Assembly: GCA_947572385.1 (NCBI GenBank) | Contig: CANPBX010000018.1 | Location: 1-42,280 of the forward strand | Direction of reading: 5' to 3' | Length of the DNA stretch: 42,280 bases | Origin: an uncultured Clostridia bacterium | GTDB taxonomy: Bacteria; Bacillota; Clostridia; Oscillospirales; Acutalibacteraceae | Shown here: one piece after another, positions 25,231 through 33,008 of the stretch | Layout: each line of letters opens with the position of its first letter | Position numbering within the stretch: the stretch's first letter is position 1 | Made by a program: the position numbers and the translations under genes | Notes under the pieces: model-generated | Told to the model about the DNA's origin: nothing | What the model saw: only the letters and a program-made list of their open reading frames with translations | Database searches by the model: none

Positions 25231-27798
25231 ATGAAACTACTGGTTTTAGACGGCAACAGCATTCTTAACCGGGCTTTTTTCGGCATCAAGCTCCTCTCCA
25301 CTAAGTCCGGCGACTTCACCAACGGCATTTACGGCTTCCTCACCATGTTCCGCAAGATCTACGACGAGACCTCTCCCGACGCCGTGGCCATCGCTTTCGA
25401 CATGCGTGCCCCCACCTTCCGGCACAGGCAGTACGCCGGCTATAAGTCAAACCGCAAGGGCATGCCCGAGGAGCTTGCCCAGCAGCTCCCTGTTCTGCAG
25501 CAGCTTTTACAGGACCTTGGCTACCGCATCGTCACCTGCGAGGGCTGGGAGGCCGACGACATCCTGGGAACCCTCTCAGCCGCCTGCGAGCGGGGGGGCG
25601 ATTCCTGCGTCATAGCCACCGGCGACCGGGACAGCCTGCAGCTCGTCTCCCCCGCCACCACCATCCGGCTTATGAGCACCAAGTTCGGCCAGCCCCAGGT
25701 GACCGTATACGACGAGGCAAAGATAATGGAGGAGTACGGCGTCACCCCCATTCAGATGATAGACCTAAAGGCCATACAGGGGGACAGCTCCGACTGCATT
25801 CCGGGGGTCGCCGGGATCGGCCCCAAGGGCGCCGGGGAGCTGGTGCAGAAGTACGGCTCCCTCACGAACATCTACAATAATCTCGACGACCCGGAGATAA
25901 AGCCCGCCGCCCGCAAGAAGCTCGAGGCCTCAAGGGAAAACGCCTTTATGAGCTATGAGCTTGGCACCATACGCCGGGACGCCCCCATCGATACGGAGCT
26001 TGAAAAGTACGTCCCCACCTCCGGGGACCCCCAGCGCGCCGGGGCCGCAATGGTCCGCCTTGAGCTCTTCTCACTTATAGAAAAATTCGGCCTCACCGCC
26101 GCCCCTGTGCAGGAGGCCGCGGCAGCCGCCGGACGCCCCGAAACCATAGAGCTCCCCGACGGCGCGCCCATGCTGGCAAGGCTCGAGGACGCTGGAGACG
26201 CCTATTTCTTCTGCCAGTGGGGCAAGACCGGGGAGCTCCAGTCCCTTGTCTTCGCCCATAAGGACATCCTCTGGCGCGTGGCCCCCGACAGCGCCTTCCT
26301 GCTGGCCTTCTTCACCGACCCGCTCATTAAAAAGCACACCCACGACGTCAAGCCCCTGCACCGGCTGGCCCTTGGCATGGGCTGCCGGATAGAGTCCGTG
26401 GCTATGGACACGGCCCTTGCCGCCTACCTTCTGAACCCCTCGGCCTCAGGCTACGACCTGCTGCGCCTTGCCGCGGAATACTCCGTGCCACTGCCGGACT
26501 TTGAGGAGGAGGAGTATAACTGCGCCGCCGTAATGCCCGGGCTCTGTGAAGCCCTGCAGAAGGCCATAGACGGCAATAACCAGCGGGAGCTTTTGGAGAA
26601 CATCGAGATACCCCTGAGCTTCGTGCTGGCCCAGATGGAGCATACCGGCTTCTATGTAGACAGCAGAAGCATCAGGGAGTACGGCGAAAAGCTCCAGGCC
26701 GAGGTCGAGGCCCTGCATAGCTCCATAATCCAGCAGGTGGGCTATGACTTCAACATCAACTCCCCAAAGCAGCTTGGCGAGGCCCTTTTTGAAAAGCTCG
26801 GCCTGCCCCACGGCAAGAAGACCAAGTCCGGCTGGTCCACCAGCGCCGACGTGCTGGAGTCCCTGCGGCCCATGAACCCGGTGGTGGACGAGATACTCCG
26901 TTACCGCACGGTGGCAAAGCTCAAGTCCACCTACTGCGACGGGCTCCTGAAGGTGATAGGCCCCGACGGGCGCATACATTCCAGCTTTAACCAGACCGAG
27001 ACCCGCACCGGGCGCATATCCAGCACCGAGCCCAATATGCAGAACATCCCCGTGCGCACCCCAATAGGCCGGGAGCTGCGCAAGTTCTTCGCCGCCGAGC
27101 ACGGCGTGCTGGTGGACGCGGACTACAGCCAGATAGAGCTCCGTGTCCTGGCCCACGTGGCCAACGACCCCGCCATGCGGGAGGACTTTTTACAGGGACA
27201 CGACATCCACGCGTCAACTGCCGCCAGGGTCTTCAATATGCCCCAGGAGCTCATCACCTCCCAGCTTCGCAGCAGGGCCAAGGCCGTGAACTTCGGCATT
27301 GTCTACGGTATCGGCGCCTACTCCCTTTCCCAGGATATAGGCGTCAGCGTTAAGGAGGCCGACGCCTATATCAAGGAGTACCTGCGCAACTACTCCGGCG
27401 TTGACGCCTACATGAAGGAGGTGGCCGATTCCGCCCGGGAGCGCGGCTATGTTGAGGACATGTTCGGGCGGCGCCGGTACCTGCCCGAGCTCAAGAGCAG
27501 CAACTTCAATATGCGCTCCTTCGGCGAGCGCGTGGCTCGGAACATGCCCATACAGGGCGCGGCAGCCGACATCATCAAGATAGCCATGATCCGGGTGAGC
27601 CGCCGCCTGGAGCGGGAGGGCCTTAAAGCCCGGATGATACTCCAGGTCCACGACGAGCTGATAGTGGAGTGCCCGGAGGATGAGCAGGAGCAGGTCCGGG
27701 CCCTGCTCACAGAGGAGATGGAGCAGGCGGTAAACCTCAGCGTGCCCATGGTAGCTGAGGCCAACGCCGGCAAGACCTGGTATGACGCAAAGGGCTGA
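25231..27798 (+). CDS. polA: DNA polymerase I
   Basis: Fills gaps and removes RNA primers in replication and repair. The 855 residues have an N-terminal 5'-3' exonuclease (LLVLDGNSILNRAFFGI, GWEADDILGTL, ATGDRDSLQLVS), a middle domain resembling the 3'-5' exonuclease but without its DxE metal ligands (YFFCQWG), so probably inactive, and an intact polymerase domain: DADYSQIELRVLAHV (motif A), RSRAKAVNFGIVYGIGAYSL (O helix) and LQVHDELIVECPED (motif C). The frame opens earlier at 25183, but AAAAGGAG lies nine bases before the ATG at 25231, where homologues begin. A structured leader precedes it. Confidence 0.97.
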   Translation: MKLLVLDGNSILNRAFFGIKLLSTKSGDFTNGIYGFLTMFRKIYDETSPDAVAIAFDMRAPTFRHRQYAGYKSNRKGMPEELAQQLPVLQQLLQDLGYRIVTCEGWEADDILGTLSAACERGGDSCVIATGDRDSLQLVSPATTIRLMSTKFGQPQVTVYDEAKIMEEYGVTPIQMIDLKAIQGDSSDCIPGVAGIGPKGAGELVQKYGSLTNIYNNLDDPEIKPAARKKLEASRENAFMSYELGTIRRDAPIDTELEKYVPTSGDPQRAGAAMVRLELFSLIEKFGLTAAPVQEAAAAAGRPETIELPDGAPMLARLEDAGDAYFFCQWGKTGELQSLVFAHKDILWRVAPDSAFLLAFFTDPLIKKHTHDVKPLHRLALGMGCRIESVAMDTALAAYLLNPSASGYDLLRLAAEYSVPLPDFEEEEYNCAAVMPGLCEALQKAIDGNNQRELLENIEIPLSFVLAQMEHTGFYVDSRSIREYGEKLQAEVEALHSSIIQQVGYDFNINSPKQLGEALFEKLGLPHGKKTKSGWSTSADVLESLRPMNPVVDEILRYRTVAKLKSTYCDGLLKVIGPDGRIHSSFNQTETRTGRISSTEPNMQNIPVRTPIGRELRKFFAAEHGVLVDADYSQIELRVLAHVANDPAMREDFLQGHDIHASTAARVFNMPQELITSQLRSRAKAVNFGIVYGIGAYSLSQDIGVSVKEADAYIKEYLRNYSGVDAYMKEVADSARERGYVEDMFGRRRYLPELKSSNFNMRSFGERVARNMPIQGAAADIIKIAMIRVSRRLEREGLKARMILQVHDELIVECPEDEQEQVRALLTEEMEQAVNLSVPMVAEANAGKTWYDAKG

Positions 27799-27822
27799 GC
27801 GCCCGGAGAGGAGAATAACAGT

Positions 27823-28212
27823 ATGAAGCGAGTAATAACCTACGGCACCTTCGACCTGATACACTACGGGCATATCAACCTTCTGAAGAGGGCAAAAGAA
27901 TTGGGCGACTACCTTATAGTCGCCCTGTCAACAGACGGATTCAACTGGAACAGCAAAAATAAAAAATGCTACTTTAGCTATGAGGAGCGGGAGCGGCTCC
28001 TTGAGGCGATCCGCTACGTGGACCTGGTGATCCCCGAGGAGAACTGGGAGCAGAAGGTCACGGATGTGCAGCTCTATAAGGTGGACACTTTCGTAATGGG
28101 CGACGACTGGGAGGGCAAGTTCGACTTTTTAAAGGACTACTGCAAGGTAGTCTACCTTCCCCGCACGCCCGAGATATCCACCACCCAGATAAAGCGGGAC
28201 CTAAAGCAATAG
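27823..28212 (+). CDS. TagD-like glycerol-3-phosphate cytidylyltransferase
   Basis: Makes CDP-glycerol (or a related CDP-polyol) from CTP. The 129 residues match TagD in length and motifs: VITYGTFDLIHYGHINLLKRA at the start, the middle TDGFNWNSKNKK, and LPRTPEISTTQIKRDL near the end with the nucleotide-binding RTPEISTT. It follows polA by 24 bases with its own GGAGAGGAG site. No other teichoic-acid gene is in the window, so the end product (polymer, glycolipid or osmolyte) is unknown. Confidence 0.93.
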   Translation: MKRVITYGTFDLIHYGHINLLKRAKELGDYLIVALSTDGFNWNSKNKKCYFSYEERERLLEAIRYVDLVIPEENWEQKVTDVQLYKVDTFVMGDDWEGKFDFLKDYCKVVYLPRTPEISTTQIKRDLKQ

Positions 28213-28233
28213 TAGCTGCATTTAACTATAATA

Positions 28234-29034
28234 TCACTTCAGGCGCACGTACATCTGCGGCGAGCTGTCCTTGTCCTTGCGCTCAGACTTTATCTCGAAC
28301 ATATCCAGTGAGTCGAGAAAGGGCGTGAGCTTAGAGAATCCGAAGTTCCTCACATCAAAGTCAGGGTATCTCTTCCCAAGGATATTCCCGACCTTGCCGA
28401 TAAATATCCAGTCCTCCTCGTCGGAATTCTCCCTTACGATGCTCCTAAGGGCTTTCCGTATGGTCTTGAGGCTGGTCTTAGGCTCTTCCTTCGGCTCCTC
28501 CTTAGCCTTCACGGGCTTCTGAGGGGCCTTTTTCTGTACCGCGGGCTTCTTCTTCGCGGCAGGCTTCTGGGGCTCCTCGGGCTCCTCCTCCTCGGCGGCA
28601 TGTAAAATGTCCAGATACTTGAAGGAGTTGCACGCTGCGATAAAGGAGTTGGGCGTCTTGCTCTCCCCCATGCCCACCACGGTCATGCCGGACTCCCTGA
28701 GCCGGGCCGCAAGCCGTGTAAAGTCGCTGTCCGAGGACACCAGGCAGAAGCCGTCCACGTTGCCGGAGTAGAGTATGTCCATGGCGTCGATTATCATGGC
28801 CGAGTCCGTGGAGTTCTTCCCCGTGGTATAGCTGTACTGCTGTATGGGCAGCACGGAGTTGTCAAGCAGCGTGCTCTTCCAGGAGATAAGCGCCGGGTTG
28901 GTCCAGTCCCCGTATATCCTCTTATAGGTGGCGATCCCCTCTTTGGATATCTCGTCCATTATAAGCTTTATATACCTGACGGAAACATTGTCCGCGTCTA
29001 TGAGCACCGCAAAACGGCTGTCGTTGTTTGCCAT
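28234..29034 (-). CDS. NYN (LabA/PIN-like) domain protein with C-terminal LOTUS/OST-HTH domain
   Basis: A predicted RNA-acting protein of 266 residues. The NYN domain covers 8-140 with the acidic pocket LIDADN (Asp13, Asp15), Asp77 in STDSAMIIDAMD and SSDSDF at 100-105. A low-complexity Glu/Pro/Lys linker spans 147-187. Residues 188-266 (TIRKALRSIVREN...GNILGKRYPDFDVRNFGFSKLTPFLDSL) match the LOTUS/OST-HTH fold, an RNA-binding winged helix. NYN domains are nuclease-like; activity here is not proven. It overlaps no neighbour but is followed in the same direction by nothing before the convergent tagD gene. Confidence 0.9.
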   Translation of the reverse strand: MANNDSRFAVLIDADNVSVRYIKLIMDEISKEGIATYKRIYGDWTNPALISWKSTLLDNSVLPIQQYSYTTGKNSTDSAMIIDAMDILYSGNVDGFCLVSSDSDFTRLAARLRESGMTVVGMGESKTPNSFIAACNSFKYLDILHAAEEEEPEEPQKPAAKKKPAVQKKAPQKPVKAKEEPKEEPKTSLKTIRKALRSIVRENSDEEDWIFIGKVGNILGKRYPDFDVRNFGFSKLTPFLDSLDMFEIKSERKDKDSSPQMYVRLK

Positions 29035-29044
29035 ATTAGCCCCC

Positions 29045-29608
29045 TTAAAGCCCTATCTCGTCATGGTTCTCGCGCATACCCATAATGCACTTTTCCATCA
29101 CCGTGTCGATGTCCGTATGGAGCCTCTCGCAGCCGTCAAGGATGATCTGCCTGTCCACCCCGGCGGCAAATCTCTTATCCTTAAACTTCTTCTTAACGGA
29201 CTTTACCTCCAGGTCCATGACAGACTTCGAGGGCCGCATAAGGGCCGTGGCGTTTATAAGGCCGCTCAATTCGTCTATAGTATAGAGCACCTTCTCCATA
29301 TAGCGCTCCGGCTCCGCGTCGCTGCATATGCCGTAACCGTGGCTTATGACGGCGTGTATAAAGCCCTCGTCATACCCCGCCCCTTTAAGTATCTCCACGG
29401 CCTTCTTGCAGTGCTCCTCTGGGTACTTCTCATAGTCCACGTCGTGCAGCAGCCCCACTGCGCCCCAATACTCCACGCCCTCGGGGGCCTTTTCCTCACC
29501 GGCCTCCTTCGCATAGTACCGCATAATGGCCTCCACCTGCAATCCGTGCTTTATAAGCGCTTCGCTCTCGTTATACTCCTTCAAAAGCGCAAGGGCTTTT
29601 TCTCTCAT
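29045..29608 (-). CDS. HD domain phosphohydrolase-like protein
   Basis: A 187-residue HD-superfamily protein. His21 (KHGLQVEAIM), the pair in VGLLHDVDYEKYPEEHC, HAVISHGYGICSD and the late YTIDELSGLINAT give the H...HD...D metal pattern. The family acts on phosphate esters, but this subgroup has no assigned substrate. C-terminal residues are basic (KSVKKKFKDKRFAAG). It sits 10 bases before the NYN-LOTUS gene in the transcription direction and 24 bases after the kinase-like gene, so the three may be one operon. Confidence 0.85.
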   Translation of the reverse strand: MREKALALLKEYNESEALIKHGLQVEAIMRYYAKEAGEEKAPEGVEYWGAVGLLHDVDYEKYPEEHCKKAVEILKGAGYDEGFIHAVISHGYGICSDAEPERYMEKVLYTIDELSGLINATALMRPSKSVMDLEVKSVKKKFKDKRFAAGVDRQIILDGCERLHTDIDTVMEKCIMGMRENHDEIGL

Positions 29609-29632
29609 ATTATCAGACTTCCTCTCTATAAT

Positions 29633-30451
29633 TTAAGTTTCCAGCTCCCGCCAGCTCTCCTCCAGTTCCAGGAGGGACCCGGGCCTTTTTGACCTGTCAT
29701 CGCTGACCGCCCGGCGCGCCAGCTCATAGAGCTCCTCCCCCAGGGGCCAGTCCGCCCGCTCCCGGCTATAATTGCCCAGCAGCGCAAAGGCCATAGCCCC
29801 GGCGGTATACACGTTTGTCACCTCGTCAAGCTCCGCCCCCCGCTGAAATTCCTCCGGGGACATGAACATGGCGCTGCCCCACATACGGCCCATAGTGTTG
29901 ATGTAAGGCTTCTTCACAAAGAAGTCCACGTCGCAGACGGTAGTTTTTCTGCTCTCAAAATCATACATAATGCTGCCGTCATAGAAGTCCACCGCCAGAT
30001 ACCCCTGGGAGTGGACATAGCAGAGAAAGTCCAGCACCCTGTGGAACACCTCCAGCCTCGCTTCAAGGGGCAGGGCCATAAACCTCTCGTGCCCCTGGGG
30101 GTACATCCTGCCCATGCAGTCCCCCGGAGCCCACTCAAAGACCATTCCAAAGCCGCCGCCCATGTCCCCGGCCTCAATAAGCCGGATAAGGTTTGGATGG
30201 CTCAAATCCCTATAAACCGGCGGCGCCCCTTTAAGCCGCTCCACTGCCTCCATAGGCTCCCCCGGGCACCGGGCGGTCCGGGCGCCGGCGAACTTCACAA
30301 AGTACCGCCGCCCGTCCCTCTCCGTGCCGAAGCAGATATTGCCGGAGTCCTGGTCGTCGAACACCTTAAAAACCCTGCCGTACCTTTCCAGGAACCCAAA
30401 GTCAAAGGGCTCCCCCATCTGAAATCCTATGCCGTCTATCTTTTGGGTCAT
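29633..30451 (-). CDS. Protein kinase-like protein with degenerate catalytic motifs
   Basis: A 272-residue soluble protein with the layout of a Ser/Thr kinase domain. YFVKFAG carries the candidate ATP-binding lysine, GGFGMVFEWAPGDCM is the hinge region, LAVDFYDGSIMYD stands where HRDxKxxN should be, DVDFF replaces DFG, and SAMFMSPEEFQRG matches the APE segment. The catalytic-loop Asp seems kept, but the Lys and Asn after it are changed and the DFG glycine is lost, so catalysis may be weak or absent. There is no membrane segment or PASTA domain, which separates it from PrkC. The function is unknown. Confidence 0.75.
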   Translation of the reverse strand: MTQKIDGIGFQMGEPFDFGFLERYGRVFKVFDDQDSGNICFGTERDGRRYFVKFAGARTARCPGEPMEAVERLKGAPPVYRDLSHPNLIRLIEAGDMGGGFGMVFEWAPGDCMGRMYPQGHERFMALPLEARLEVFHRVLDFLCYVHSQGYLAVDFYDGSIMYDFESRKTTVCDVDFFVKKPYINTMGRMWGSAMFMSPEEFQRGAELDEVTNVYTAGAMAFALLGNYSRERADWPLGEELYELARRAVSDDRSKRPGSLLELEESWRELET

Positions 30452-30476
30452 GGATCTCCCCCTTTATAAGCGGCCA

Positions 30477-30500
30477 AAGAGGACGCGCGCGCGTCCTCTT
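30477..30500 (-). terminator. Perfect palindrome with alternating CG core (terminator candidate)
   Basis: AAGAGGACGCGC and its exact complement GCGCGTCCTCTT meet to form a 24-base perfect palindrome centred near 30490, containing ten alternating C and G bases. It lies just after the GNAT-DUF3795 stop (30509). The following T-run is short (TTT), so termination may be weak. Confidence 0.6.
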
Positions 30501-30508
30501 AACAGCCG

Positions 30509-31387
30509 TTATTCTTTTCTACCGTGCTCTAAAAGGTCTAAGATCTCCTGCTCGTTCTCCAGGTCATAGTCCCCGGTGAGCCCGTCAGGGTAGTGGTAGA
30601 CTATCCCCGCCCGCTCATTTTCCGCAAGGCGGTCCAGAAGCCCCTGTTCGCCGTGCTCCTTCGCAAAGCGCACAAAGGCCCGCATTCGCGGCTTCTCAAG
30701 CATACCCTTGCCACAGGGAAACTCCGGACACTCCCAGCAGCCCCCAAGGCCCTTTTCCGTAACGCAGCCGTAATTCTGGCACTCGGCATACGTCGCGCAG
30801 CCGTTCTGCTTACAGCCCTTACAGTCCGCATTCTCGCTGCAAAGACAGCAGGCCAAACCGCAGTAGGCTATCCCCAGCTCCCGTTTCATCTTACTAAAGC
30901 TCAGCCTGTAGTAGCCCTCATACTCCCGGAACCTCTCCGGCCCCGAGAAGCCCAGTTCCGCAAGCACCGCCCGCCGGGCCGAAGCTTCAGGCACGGCCTT
31001 TGTGACCACGGCGCCCATGGGAAAGTCCTTGGGAAAACGCTCAACTGCAAGAGCATACAGTTCCCTCAAGACCTCCGGCCGCTCATGATCAGTACGCAGG
31101 TCCACCCGCAGCACGCCGGTCTCCCCGCCGAAGATCTCCAGAGTGCCCACGACTTCGCCGGTGCGCTTATCAATGACGGCCGGGCGGGCGTAGTCCTCCC
31201 CCTGCCAGATATCGATATAGGACTCCATATCCTCCAGGGTATTGCACAGGAAACCCCTCCTGCAGTTGTCGTCGTTCATCAGCGCCACGGCGGCGGTATC
31301 GGAGTAGCACCGCAGAAGCTGTGGCGCGTCCTCCTTTTTCACCTGCCGCAGAAGGAAATTTTCGCTCTCATAGCTGTAGTCTCTCAT
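30509..31387 (-). CDS. GNAT-like acetyltransferase fused to a DUF3795 cysteine-rich domain
   Basis: A 292-residue two-domain protein. Residues 1-168 resemble a GNAT acetyltransferase (YESENFLLRQVKKEDAPQLLRCYSD at the start, GEVVGTLEIFGG in the middle, ARRAVLAELGFSG near the cofactor-binding helix). From about 170 the sequence AYCGLACCLCSENADCKGCKQNGC and then CWECPEFPCG is a DUF3795-type cysteine-rich, probably metal-binding domain. The acceptor substrate is unknown. The gene has its own promoter and a LexA-like operator, and AAAGGAG sits nine bases before the ATG. Standalone versions of both domains are common, so the fusion may link a metal or redox sensor to acetylation. Confidence 0.82.
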   Translation of the reverse strand: MRDYSYESENFLLRQVKKEDAPQLLRCYSDTAAVALMNDDNCRRGFLCNTLEDMESYIDIWQGEDYARPAVIDKRTGEVVGTLEIFGGETGVLRVDLRTDHERPEVLRELYALAVERFPKDFPMGAVVTKAVPEASARRAVLAELGFSGPERFREYEGYYRLSFSKMKRELGIAYCGLACCLCSENADCKGCKQNGCATYAECQNYGCVTEKGLGGCWECPEFPCGKGMLEKPRMRAFVRFAKEHGEQGLLDRLAENERAGIVYHYPDGLTGDYDLENEQEILDLLEHGRKE

Positions 31388-31410
31388 ATGCCTATGCTCC
31401 TTTCAAGTAT

Positions 31411-31424
31411 AGAACGTGTGTTCT
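31411..31424. promoter_or_regulatory. LexA-like (SOS box) operator upstream of the GNAT-DUF3795 gene
   Basis: AGAACGTGTGTTCT contains GAAC-N4-GTTC, the core of the Gram-positive LexA/DinR site, as a perfect dyad with one extra matched base pair on each side. It lies at the expected transcription start, just downstream of the -10 box, where repressor binding would block initiation. A single site is suggestive, not proof. Confidence 0.65.
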
Positions 31425-31430
31425 TGTATA

Positions 31431-31459
31431 AACATAGCATAGGCGCCGAAAAAAGTCAA
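31431..31459 (-). promoter_or_regulatory. Promoter of the GNAT-DUF3795 gene
   Basis: On the minus strand TTGACT (31454-31459) and TATGTT (31431-31436) have a 17-base spacer. The start site would fall near 31424, inside the LexA-like dyad. A weak hairpin (AAGCTTT, GTTCGAT loop, AAAGCTT) overlapping the -35 may end the preceding GH130 transcript. Confidence 0.75.
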
Positions 31460-31477
31460 GCTTTATCGAACAAAGCT

Positions 31478-32479
31478 TTACTTATTCTCCTGATCGCCTA
31501 CCTCCATGGGGTACTTGCGCATATAGGAGATAAGCTCGTCCACAGTGGTGAACGCCAGCCCGGTCACCGTGTCCGCCGCGCCGTAGTAGATGGTGATACG
31601 GCCGTTCTCCGGGTCCGTCAGGGTGGCGCAGGGGAAGGTCACGTTTGGCACGTCCCCGGTGAGCTCGTAGTCCACCTCGGGTCCGAACACATAGAAGCGG
31701 CCGCGCTCCTTCACTATCCAGGGGCGGTCGATGTCCAGAAGGGCCGTGCCGAAGCGGTACACAAAGCCGTTGCAGGAGTTCAAAACGCCGTGGTAGATCA
31801 TCAGCCAGCCCTCGTCGGTCTCGATGGGTGTGGGCCCGGGACCTACCTTCTTTGACTGCCAGCCGTTGGCCGTGCCGAACAGCCAGCGGTGCTTGCCCCA
31901 GTAGCAGAGGTCCGGGGATTCGCTGTAGAAGATATCGCCAAAGGGGGTATGGCCGGTGTCGCTGGGGCGGCTGACCATGGCATAGTTGCCGTTTATCTTC
32001 CTGGGGAACAGCACGCCGTTGCGGTTGTAGGGCAAAAAGGCGTTCTCCAGCTGGTGGAAGGTCTTGAAGTCCTCGGTCCAGCCGATGCCGATGGTGGGGC
32101 CGTGATAGCCGTTGCACCAGGTGATATAGTATTTGCCGTCGATAAAGCAGACCCTGGGGTCATAGCGGTACTCCTTACGGATAACGTCCTTCTCACCCTC
32201 GAACACAATGGGGTCATGATCGATGTCCCAGTGTATGCCGTCCTTGGAGAAGCCCGCGAAGATATCCATCTCCACCCCCCTGTTGTCGCAGCGGAACACT
32301 CCGGCATAGCTGTCCCCGAAGGGCACCACAGCGGAGTTGAAGATGCTGTTGGAGGTGGGGATGGCATCGCGCTTGATGATCGGATTCTCCGTATAGCGCC
32401 AGACTGGCTTGTCGTACCCCGCGGGCTTATCCTGCCAGGGCATATTTGGCAGGGCGGGCCTGCCGATGATCTTTGCCAT
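31478..32479 (-). CDS. GH130 family beta-mannoside phosphorylase-like enzyme
   Basis: Phosphorylase of glycoside hydrolase family 130, which cleaves beta-1,4-mannosyl linkages with phosphate to give mannose-1-phosphate. The 333 residues form a five-bladed propeller typical of the family: [29 protein letters not shown], the candidate general acid Asp in [32 protein letters not shown], and [17 protein letters not shown]. The length fits mannooligosaccharide phosphorylases better than the longer mannosylglucose phosphorylases, but the exact substrate is not settled. The start is taken at the ATG 32479, seven bases after AGGAGT; the GTG nine bases upstream is too close to that site. No transporter or other mannan gene is adjacent. 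Confidence 0.9.
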   Translation of the reverse strand: MAKIIGRPALPNMPWQDKPAGYDKPVWRYTENPIIKRDAIPTSNSIFNSAVVPFGDSYAGVFRCDNRGVEMDIFAGFSKDGIHWDIDHDPIVFEGEKDVIRKEYRYDPRVCFIDGKYYITWCNGYHGPTIGIGWTEDFKTFHQLENAFLPYNRNGVLFPRKINGNYAMVSRPSDTGHTPFGDIFYSESPDLCYWGKHRWLFGTANGWQSKKVGPGPTPIETDEGWLMIYHGVLNSCNGFVYRFGTALLDIDRPWIVKERGRFYVFGPEVDYELTGDVPNVTFPCATLTDPENGRITIYYGAADTVTGLAFTTVDELISYMRKYPMEVGDQENK

Positions 32480-32520
32480 AGAGATCACTCCTAAAAAATA
32501 AATAATCCGAACTTAAGGCT

Positions 32521-32526
32521 ATTATA
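32521..32526 (-). promoter_or_regulatory. -10 element upstream of the GH130 gene
   Basis: On the minus strand TATAAT lies 42 bases before the ATG at 32479. The -35 region (TTTCTT at 17 bases) is poor, so a regulator may be needed; none is adjacent. Confidence 0.5.
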
Positions 32527-32649
32527 ACTCATACCCGCCCAGAAAGAAAGGAGAATTTTGCCCATAAAGGTAAATTTTTCAAAAATTTCAGATTTTTAAG
32601 AATTTCATTTGACAAACGCCCCCAAATGGGGTACAATAGTGGAGCAGAA

Positions 32650-32724
32650 GCCTCCTTAGTTAAATGGATATAATAAGCCCCTCCTAAGGGCTAGTTGAGG
32701 GTTCGATTCCCCCAGGGGGTGCCA
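32650..32724 (+). tRNA. tRNA-Arg (anticodon CCT), CCA encoded
   Basis: A 75-base cloverleaf. GCCTCCT pairs with AGGGGGT in the acceptor stem (with two wobble pairs); the anticodon stem AGCCC/GGGCT holds the loop CTCCTAA, giving anticodon CCT for AGG codons. The T arm GAGGGTTCGATTCCCCC is canonical, and the gene ends GCCA with CCA encoded. It marks the border between the GC-rich core region and the mobile cargo on its right, and tRNA-Arg 3' ends are frequent integration sites. Confidence 0.95.
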
Positions 32725-32753
32725 TCCTAGGAAAACCAAAAAAATATTTGGGC

Positions 32754-32781
32754 AAAAAACCGCGTGACCACGCGGTTTTTT
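32754..32781. terminator. Terminator after tRNA-Arg
   Basis: CCGCGTG and CACGCGG form a seven-base-pair stem with a tiny loop, flanked by AAAAAA and TTTTTT, so it can work in both directions. It ends the tRNA transcript 30 bases after the CCA. Confidence 0.9.
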
Positions 32782-32890
32782 GCATCTCAAAAGGCTGGAT
32801 TTCAAAAGTGCAAAAACGTGGATGGCAAAACGGCGTTTTGGCTTTGCGGCAGGAACCGAACCCTCACAATAGCAGAATAAAGAGAAACCG

Positions 32891-32921
32891 GAGGGCCAGC
32901 GGAGATAATCTGCTGGCCCTC
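32891..32921. repeat. Perfect 10-bp hairpin in the tRNA-ArdA interval
   Basis: GAGGGCCAGC (32891-32900) and GCTGGCCCTC (32912-32921) are exact complements around an 11-base loop. No T-run follows on the plus strand. The interval 32725-33008 holds this, two terminators and no convincing gene. Confidence 0.75.
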
Positions 32922-32938
32922 TCGCCGTAAAAATACAT

Positions 32939-32990
32939 AGCCGGTCGCTGGAGAAATTTCTCCGAGAACAAGCGACCGGCTTTTTTATTT
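32939..32990 (+). terminator. Nested hairpin terminator just before the ArdA-like gene
   Basis: AGCCGGTCGCT (32939-32949) pairs with AGCGACCGGCT (32971-32981), followed by TTTTTATTTT. An inner palindrome GGAGAAATTTCTCC (32950-32963) adds a second stem. It stops 20 bases before the ArdA-like ribosome binding site, so it either insulates the cargo from upstream transcription or serves as an attenuator. Confidence 0.88.
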
Positions 32991-33008
32991 TAGGAAGGAG
33001 CTGAACCT

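Noticed and set aside
32748-32930. A 60-codon frame after tRNA-Arg
   Set aside because: It begins inside the tRNA terminator, spans a hairpin and has no ribosome binding site.
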